Assembly: GCF_014633365.1 (NCBI RefSeq)
Contig: NC_068338.1
Location: 20,656,616 to 20,720,615 of the forward strand
Reading direction: 5' to 3'
Source of the DNA: Diospyros lotus
Taxonomy: Eukaryota > Streptophyta > Magnoliopsida > Ericales > Ebenaceae
Length of the DNA: 64,000 bases
A model generated the notes under the pieces. That model worked only from the letters and a program-made list of their open reading frames with translations. It was not told where the DNA came from and did no database searches. Positions within the stretch are counted from its first letter, which is position 1, and the number at the start of each line of letters is the position of its first letter. Positions 56,870 through 64,000 of this stretch are shown here, one piece after another. The position numbers and the translations under genes were made by a program.

Positions 56870-58090
56870 AGCCAGCAACCTGTCGAGTGGGGAATGGCTG
56901 ATGGAACGCGAGCAAAACAGGAGTAAAACAAGCCGAATTGCGGCTGGATGCCGTGGAAGCCGAGCTGCGCCAGAACCAGGCACAAGTAGAGGATCGCCTG
57001 GAGACTTTGGAATTGGGCATCCAGAATACTCAGGAGGAGATTAGCAGGAGTCGATCAGAACACAGCCAATTTGGATCGGGTTGCGGGCGAAATTAGGTCA
57101 GAATTTGCAGGGTATGCGGTCAACTTCAATCGGGCCGTTAGTGGACTCAGGGAGGGATTCGTGGGGTTAAGCCAGCAAGTGAGTGTTGCCCTGAGCATCT
57201 TTGCTAGGCAGCCCTAGGCTAATTTGCCGACTAACTTCCCTCTGAGGGCTTCATCGACGCCTATCCTGACTACGCTAAGAGCGAGGCAGGGGCCTAACGA
57301 CCCAGTGGAGGCTAGGGATAGGGGGAAACAGAGGACGACAACACGCACCGAGGAGGAGGATTGAATCACTCCAATCCTCAGGGGCTACAGATGGACATTC
57401 CCCTATTCGAACGTGACCAACCTAGGTGGTGGGTAAGACGTTGTGAGAGGGTCTTCTACCAATACAAAGTGGCAGAGAGGGACAAGGTGAATATGGCCGT
57501 GGATTACTTGGATGATGTAGCCGATGCCTGGTTCCAGAATTGGAGCAGGGGAAGAGAAGAGCTGAGTTGGTCATGGTTCGTGAATGACATTTGCAATCTG
57601 TTTGGGGAGAAGACGAGGACCAATGTGATAGAAGAATTCAATAAGCTAAGCAGAAGGGATGGGTGGAGGAATACTTAGTGAAATTTGAGGAGTTGAGATC
57701 GTTGTTATCCTTAGCTCATCCCACCATGGATGAGGCTTATTTTGTAGCTAGCTTCATCAGCGGATTGGATGAACAAATCCGCCCCACAGTCAAGATGCTC
57801 TATCCTACATCAGTGACACAAGTTGCCGAACAAGCTTACCTGCATGAGATGGCCTTGGACGCCTTCACCAAGAGACACCGATTGTTACCTAAAGGGGGTA
57901 GGGAGGAGAACTTGTTGAGGCCTACAAGTAAGGGTAGCAATTCACCATGGCAAAGGAATGGGGTCATAGGCAGATTCCCGATAGCGCCAAACCAGACTAA
58001 GGACCTCATCCTCAATTAGAAGTGACAATTGAGACTCTGCTTCCGTTGTGGAGAGAAGTTTGGTCCGGGACACTAGTGCAAACGAATGTG
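56870..58090 (+). pseudogene. gag pseudogene of nested gypsy
   Basis: A coiled-coil-like N-terminus (AELRQNQAQVEDRLETLELG) spans about 56960-57030 and is interrupted. 57361-57678 carries MDIPLFERDQPRWWVRRCER and ADAWFQNWSRG. A shift then leads to 57663-58019 (EEYLVKFEELRSLLSLAHPT, YLHEMALDAF). The zinc knuckle at 58038-58079 (LCFRCGEKFGPGH) has a TAG just before its last Cys. Confidence 0.87.
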
Positions 58091-60110
58091 CTTACTATGG
58101 AAGGCCACCAGGAGGAAGAGAAGGAAAATGAAGGAGGTGAGGAACCTAAGGTGGAGACGGAAGAAGACAAAGGCGGAGAAATATCCATGCATGCATTGCA
58201 AGGCCATGCATGTGGCATAGTATTGAAAGTAAGGGGAACAATAGAGAAAAGGAGTTTGGTGGTGCTTATTGATAGTGGAAGCACACGCAATTTCCTTGAT
58301 GAGGAAATAGCCTTTGCTTTCCAGAGTGAAATGCAAGAGAGGACTTCTTGTCGGTAATGATTGCAAATGGAAGCAAGATGGTAAGCCACTACAAGTGCAG
58401 TGAATTTAAATGGAAGGTGGGAGGTCATGATTTTGCAGTGGACCTAAGGATCCTTAGGCTTGGGGGATGCCACATTGTGTTGGGCATGGACTGGATGAGG
58501 ATGGTAAGCCCTTTCGTGTTTGACTTCAACACCCTAGAAGTCACTTTTGATAAGGGAGGCCAAAAAATTACTCTGAAGGGGTGTCAAGAGATCGGGGACT
58601 GCAAGGCAATGACAGGCAAAAGACTGCAGAAGCTATTGGATCAAGGGGGAACATCGATAGGGCAGTTGCATTCCTTATATGCCCTGGAGGGGGCCAACTA
58701 CCAAGGGATGGGCAATGCCTTTGTCAAGCTAAGAAAAAAGGACCAACATACGGTCTACTCTTCCGAGCTCAACCACACTTAGGTACACTCTCTAGACCCT
58801 ATTCGCTTATTGTTGATGGAGTTTGAGGATTTGTTTGCCACTCCTACTAGCCTACCCCCACATCGATTTCTTAACCACTCACCTCAAACCAAATGTTGAA
58901 CCAGTTAACCTAAGAGCCTACCGATAGTCACCTGTCCAAAAGGCAGAAATTGAAAAACTGATCAAAGACATGATGGACAAATCTCTCATCCAACCCAGCC
59001 AAAGTCCCTTTGCCTCTCCAATCCTCCTAGTAAAAAAAAAAAGGATGGATCATGGAGGTTTTGTGTGGATTATCGGCAATTAAACACCTTAACCATCAAA
59101 AACAAATTCCCCATTCCGATAATTTAAGGATCTCCTAGACGAACTAACAGGAGCATCCATCTTCTCGAAGCTAGACCTTACCTCCGGATACCACCAGATC
59201 CTAATGAACCCAAATGATTGCCATAAAATAGCTTTCAAAACCCACCAAGGATACTATGAGTTCTTGGTAATGCCCTTCGGCTTTACTAACGCTCCTGCCA
59301 CATTTCAAGCTCTCATGCTCCCTATCTTAGCAATTTCGTGTTGGTCTTTTTTGATGACATATTAATCTACAGCCCCAGCCTAAACTAGCATGTTACCCAC
59401 CTCCGAAAGGTATTTGAAATCCTCAAAAGCCATCAACTATTTGTGAAGAAGTCTAAGTGCACCTTTGCCGAGCCAAGAGTGGAATACCTAGGCCATGTAA
59501 TCACTAGTCAGGGAGTAACTACAAACCCCCAGAAGGTAGAAGCTATGAAGAATTGGCCTAAACCAAAAACACTAAATGAGTTGAGGGGATTCCTAGGCCT
59601 CACTAGTTACTACCGACGATTCATCAGAGGCTATGGGATATTGAGTAAGCCCTTGACAACTCTACTAAAAAAGGATAACTTCCATTGGGGTAGCGAAACA
59701 GATAAGGCTTTCGCGGAATTAATGGAAGCAATGACACAAGCTCCGGTGTTGGCCCTCCCAGACTTTTCGAAAGAATTTGTGCTAGAAACGGACGCTTGTG
59801 ATGTGGGAGTAAGGGCTATGCTAAGCCAAGAGGGCAGACCCGTATCCTATTTGAGCCAAAACCTCGCACCCCGGCACTTAGGCCTTAGCATGTACGATAA
59901 AGAATTGTTGGTTGTGTTGGTGGCGGTGGACAAGTGGAGGTTTTATCTAGAAGGCAGGAGATTCATTATAAGAACAGATCATAAAGTTGAAGTTCTTATC
60001 TCAACAAAGGGCACACAACCAATTGCAACGTAAAGGGATCACTAAGTTGATGGGGTATGACTATATCATCCAATACCAAAAGGGCAAAGAAAACCTAGTG
60101 GCAGATGCAC
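58090..60110 (+). pseudogene. pol pseudogene: protease, RT, RNase H of nested gypsy
   Basis: The protease active site LIDSGSTRNFL lies near 58267-58300. The DFxxLxVTFDKGG region follows after a frame change. The RT is split: [12 protein letters not shown] and [12 protein letters not shown] surround several shifts, and the catalytic FFDD (59347-59358) is intact. An A-run near 59031-59042 is a likely slippage site. 59443-60033 is a long open frame with the RT thumb (VEYLGHVITSQGV, RGFLGLTSYYRRF) and RNase H (ETDACDVGVRAMLSQEG). Inactive as a whole. Confidence 0.9.
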
Positions 60111-60277
60111 TATCAAGGAAGGTGGAACCAATTAGTTGCCACGCCATCTCAGCCTTGGTGCCAGATTGGGTGCAAGAGATCACTAATGGTTATGAGCACA
60201 CAGCATGGATTAAGGAGAAAATAACTAGGCTGACAGTACACCCTCAAGGGCAGGCATGATATTCCTTCCAAGGCGGC

Positions 60278-61603
60278 TTGCTAAAATACCAAGGCCGGGT
60301 GGTTATAGGGGTAGATGATCAATTGCGAAGTAGGATCTTGCAAGCGCTACATGATTCGACCATAGGGGGGCACTCGGGGTTGAATGTAACATATTGTCAG
60401 CTAAGACAACTATTCTATTGGCCAGGCCTAAAGAAGGATACCACTAAATATGTGTTGCATTGTACCACCTGCCAACGATGCAAACACGAGCAAGTACCCT
60501 ACCTGGGTCTATTACGACCATTAGAGATTCTCTCCCAAGCTTGGGAACAGATCTCTATGGATTTCATTGAGGCCCTACCTAAGTTTGAGGGGTTTGACAC
60601 CATCCTGGTAGTAGTAGATAAACTGACCAAGTACAGTCACTTCCTTCTCCTTGCCCACCCTTTTATAGCTACTGAAGTGGCTAGGAAGCTTATGGACGAA
60701 GTCTTTAAAATACATAGAGTGCCGAAGGCTATGGTTTCAAATCGTGATAAAATTTTTACAAGCCAATTTTGGAAGACCCTGTGTCAAGGGTTGGGAATAG
60801 GGCTGCAAATGTCATTCGCCTACCATCCGGAAATCGATGGACAGACGAAGTGCATCAACCAGTGCTTGGAGACATATCTCTGATGCCTTTGTTTTACAAA
60901 ACCCAGGAGTTGGAGTCGTTGGTTACCACTAGCTCAATGGTGGTACAACACCAACTTCCATACAGTTCACAAAAGGACCCCATTTGAGGCTTTATTTGGC
61001 TACCCCCACCTATAGTTCTGGCAGTGATACATTACACTCTTGCAGAAATATTAGCTGACCACTACCTGCAAGCAAGGCAAGACGCTCTACACGCTCTACA
61101 GGTAATAAAAAAGGAACTTAGCATGGCCCAACAGAAGATGAAACAGGGGGAAAACAGCCATCGCAGGGACAAAACCTTTGAGGTGGGTGACGAAGTCTAT
61201 TTGAAGGTAAAACGGTTCCAACAACCCTTATTTCACAAAGGACCTATCTCTAAAATTAGCCCCAAATACTATGGTCCCTTCAAGATACTAGCCAAGATAG
61301 GAACCGTGGCATACAAGCTGCAACTACCTGATGGTGTGGGTTTACATCTGGTCTTTCATATGTCTCTTCTCAAGCCAGCGAGAGGAATCACGACTGATAC
61401 TAGTTGGGATTCCCGCCTTACAAGATGATACGGTACTGGAAATCAAGCCTAAGACAGTGCTCGATCGGCGTGTCATTTACAAGGATTCCTTGCCCATTTT
61501 TCAAGTTCTAATCCAATGGACGCACCTGCATCCGGATAACACCACCTGGGAGTACCTTCTGGAGCTCCTTCAGCGCTATCCCAGGGTGGCCAACTTTCTC
61601 TAA
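60278..61603 (+). pseudogene. Integrase and chromodomain-like tail of nested gypsy
   Basis: The open frame 60278-60883 has the HHCC module (HDSTIGGHSGLNVTYCQLRQ, CTTCQRCKH) and the core with ISMDFIEALP. The second catalytic site reads SNRDKIF (AAT at 60740-60742) instead of SDRDKIF, and the Glu block YHPEIDGQT is present. After a stop and shifts, 61024-61428 and 61331-61603 give the GPF/Y-like region and a chromodomain-like motif FQVLIQWTHLHPDNTTWE. The Asp-to-Asn change alone should abolish strand transfer. Confidence 0.9.
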
Positions 61604-61627
61604 TTTCTTGGGGACAAAAAATATTTC

Positions 61628-61640
61628 AAGGGGTGGGGAG
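61628..61640 (+). other. Polypurine tract of nested gypsy
   Basis: AAGGGGTGGGGAG directly precedes the 3' LTR. The TTCTTGGGGACAA block is at about 61605-61617. Confidence 0.82.
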
Positions 61641-61967
61641 TGTCACAACCCAAGGGCAGATCTGTAATTAGAGTTGTGTAGCAAGGTATAAAGGGAGATT
61701 GGTGTAACTGTAATAAGCCACTTGGCACATGGCCACTTGGAGATTCTAGAGAAGTAGTTAGAGGAAGTCTCTAGTGTAACCAACCCCTATAAATAAGAAG
61801 CTGCTCACGAGAATGGGGATATGTGAAAATTAATCCACAAGTCCTTTCTCTCTTAATTCAATCTCTATTCTCTCTTATTTCTCTTTCTCTCTCTAATTTC
61901 CCTTCATCCCGCCAAATCTCTTCCCAAATTTTGGAAGAAACTCCCAGTCAGATCCAGAGATCTGACA
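61641..61967 (+). repeat. 3' LTR of nested gypsy
   Basis: 327 bp, TGTCACAACC to ATCTGACA, followed by the CTAGA target duplication. Confidence 0.94.
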
Positions 61968-61999
61968 CTAGAGCAACTTTAAGTTTGGGTAAAACAAGC

Positions 62000-63200
62000 T
62001 ATAGAGCAACCAAGTGAGAATTAGAAGAAGAAGTGTCAGTAGAAAAGGGAGTGGATAAGGTAGAGATAAAGGGTTGTGCTACTTGAGGAAAGGAAGAACT
62101 AGAGGAGAATAAAGGAAAATAATGAAGAAATAGAGTAGAACAACCACCAAAAGTTGACTTAGGTGGAGAAGAAGAGCAAGAAAAGGATGAAAACATGATA
62201 GGAAAAGGATGATACTCATCAGGATTGAACTGCACATGTCTAGAGACATAAACTCTGCCTGATGGATGTAAACATTTGTAACTGATTTGAACATGACTAC
62301 ATGCAGGGAGCACACACTTAGTGTAATGAAAATCAAATTTGTGTTTATTATATGGTCTAAGTTAAGGAAAACAAGCACCGCCAAAAAGTTGGAGCAACTA
62401 GTAATTAGGCTGGTTATGGTAAAGCAATTCAAAGGGAGAGTGAAAATTGAGAGGAGAAGCTAGTAACAAGTTTATAGTGTAGACAACATATTGAAATGCT
62501 TCTACCCAAAACTTCAAGGGCATGTGAGCATAGGCTAATAATGTAAGACCCATCTCAACTATATGTCTACTTTCTTTCAGTTACACCATTTTGTTGGTAT
62601 GTATGAGGGCATGTAAACTAAGGCTGAATGCCATGGTCACGAAGATAGGGCAAAAAGGCTTTAAATTCTCTACCATTATCAGTTTGTATAGCCTTAAGTT
62701 TGGACTGGTATTATAATTCAACAAACTTGTGAAAGGTTATAAAAGTGGCAAATGCGTTAGATTTTAGTTTCAATGGATATAGGCATGTATATCTAGTATA
62801 GGCATCAACAAAAATGATATAATATCGGTATCCTTCAATGGAGACAACAGGAGATGGATCCCACATATTAGAGTAAATCAATTCTGAAGGTTTCTTTGCC
62901 ATGATTTTACAATTGGAAAAAGGAATGGAAAAATGAAGCTGATGTAATTTTTCAATTTTGCAAGAGTCGCAAAAGGAAAGAGAAGAACTTGAACAGGGAA
63001 TGTGAATTTTTATTCAAGACAAGTTGCAGTAGATTAAAAGAAGGATGCCCCAATCTTGCATGCCACTGTTGGCATACATTGTTATTTTGGGCTTCATTTT
63101 TACAGTAGAAGACAATTCATGAGAAAATGAATTCTGTCATTTACATTTATTCAAAGAAGAAACACTAGTGGTAAACACTTTAGGCTTGACAGATGGAACA
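62000..63200 (-). pseudogene. Copia integrase pseudogene
   Basis: Around 63130-62950 the zinc module is recognisable but broken. 62902-62711 holds the core (SIEGYRYYIIFVDAYTRYTC), where the first catalytic Asp position reads YSNMWDP instead of the family's YSDLWGP. The downstream Asp and Glu blocks are degraded. 62313-61999 is the conserved C-terminal domain (YKCLHPSGRVYVSRHVQF) and Ser-rich linker. Confidence 0.83.
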
Positions 63201-63225
63201 AACTTGGACACAACATGATCAAATG

Positions 63226-63900
63226 TTAGAGCCAATGGATAAAGTCCACCTTTAAGGAGTTCTCGAAGTAGCACCAGCCTTGTATCCTTGTTCTTAACCA
63301 AACAAGAATCAGAATGAAATTCAACAACAACATTATTATCTCTTGTAAGCTGAGAGACACAAGATTTTTCTTCATAAGAGGAACATGAAGAAAATTGGGC
63401 AAAGAAATGATAGAAGTAGGATTTGTTTGAGTATATAATTGACTAAGACCAACATTGGAAATAGGAAGTCTCTTACCATTTCCAACGGCAACTTTATCAA
63501 CACCGTTGTATGGAGAATGTAGAGATAGATTATTAAGGCTTGACATAATGTGATTTGTTGCTCCAGAATCAACAAACCACGAAGGTTCTCCATGATAGAT
63601 AGGTAAAGAGGACTGAGATTGAGTTTTTGAAGTATGAGGCGAATTACCATAGTGAGTCCCTTGTATAGAACCTACTTCACTCAAAAAGACCTCATTAGAG
63701 TCACTAGATACAGCTAGATAGGCTCGTGTATGAAACTGTGCCACATTACCAGGTCTTCCAAAATTTTGGCTAGGAGTCCTTTGAAAATTTCTATCAAACC
63801 TATGGTAGCACTTATCAACGAAGTGACCAAGTTTTCCACATAACTGACAGTATATTCTCCTAGCATTAGACCTGCCACGACCTCTTCCTCCTCTATTCAT
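63226..63900 (-). pseudogene. Copia gag C-terminus and protease
   Basis: An open frame of 224 codons carries an RG-rich run, the zinc knuckle CQLCGKLGHFVDKC near the start, then the protease active site WFVDSGATNHI and the LPISNVGLSQLY and HVPLMKKNLVS blocks. Here the knuckle and DSG are intact, unlike the copy at 43267-43560. The frame goes off-register near 63290. The upstream gag continues past 63900 with shifts. Confidence 0.85.
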
Positions 63901-64000
63901 GTAACCACCCCTCTTGGAATAAAGCCTCCTCTATTATGTACACATCCATTTTCGTTTTTAGACCAATATGAAGCAACATTGGCATGCATAGATGAGGATG

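Larger units (their letters stand above)
56538..61967 (+). mobile_element. Full-length Ty3/gypsy (chromovirus-like), nested in copia
   Basis: LTRs 56538-56858 and 61641-61967 (TGTCACA to TGACA) lie between perfect 5-bp duplications CTAGA (56533-56537 and 61968-61972). PBS, gag, protease, RT, RNase H, integrase, chromodomain-like tail and PPT are in order, 5.4 kb in all. It disrupts the copia between integrase and RT, so it is the younger insertion. LTRs differ at about one base in sixteen by eye. Frameshifts, stops and an altered integrase leave it inactive. Confidence 0.96.
54548..64000 (-). mobile_element. Ty1/copia retrotransposon, antisense, interrupted by gypsy and cut by the window edge
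   Basis: On the minus strand, from the right edge: gag zinc knuckle and protease (64000-63226), integrase (62902 to about 62000), then a 5.4-kb gypsy insertion, RT (56461 to about 55690), RNase H (55653 to about 54960), PPT (GATTTGAAGGGGAA, 54875-54862) and the 3' LTR (about 54861-54548, opening TGTAGAAGG). The 5' LTR lies beyond 64000. Protein similarity to the element at 42120 shows the same copia lineage. Confidence 0.88.

Noticed and set aside
1..64000. CRISPR arrays, operons, phage or bacterial defence genes
   Set aside because: Spliced plant genes and plant retroelements throughout; the repeats are tandem duplications, LTRs and microsatellites, not spaced CRISPR repeats.

Overview
This is a TE-rich stretch of a nuclear plant genome, almost certainly a eudicot with a mid-size to large genome. 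The evidence is two plant host genes with spliceosomal introns (a MAG2L/RINT1-like vesicle-tethering gene and the 5' part of a CDKC kinase gene), AT-rich spacers, and many plant-type Ty3/gypsy, Ty1/copia, RTE and hAT elements. I see no prokaryotic, organellar or CRISPR content and no RNA gene I can support. Species cannot be fixed from sequence alone.

Layout. 1-684: unassigned. 685-6118: decayed full-length gypsy element (plus strand, TSD AATAT). 6114-7910: unassigned. 7911-13609: a small foldback MITE split by a ~5.5-kb hAT transposon whose transposase gene is broken. 15689-16636: non-autonomous hAT. 19391-23315: intact four-exon MAG2L gene, the clearest complete gene. 24602-28045: probable non-autonomous element split by an antisense RTE-clade LINE. 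28298 to about 29000: LTR-like sequence. 30986-31095: first coding exon of CDKC. 31096-51678: a 20.6-kb first intron packed with elements. 51679-51760: second CDKC coding exon, whose 3' end and splice donor are tandemly duplicated. 51761-64000: start of a second giant intron, holding a gag-only gypsy remnant, an antisense copia element running off the right edge, and a complete gypsy element nested inside that copia (TSD CTAGA).

MAG2L is a Golgi-to-ER tethering subunit and CDKC a transcription-elongation kinase; nothing suggests they act together. The rest is a stratified record of insertions. In CDKC intron 1: a solo LTR (TSD CCTTT), an inverted LTR pair, a copia 3' end fused to a TRIM-like mini-element, a pol-less gypsy element carrying its own nested solo LTR (TSD CAATG) and a nested chimeric retro-insertion with a piece of SERRATE (17-bp TSD), and next to it a copia element (TSD TTGGC) carrying a nested hAT MITE.

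Most notable: the two giant CDKC introns with intact exons; the 108-bp in-frame duplication of the exon-2 end; the SERRATE-derived chimeric insertion; the hAT-in-MITE nest; and a related group of gag-only gypsy elements with basic, purine-rich 3' ends. No element-encoded protein looks intact, except possibly the copia segment that reaches the right edge.
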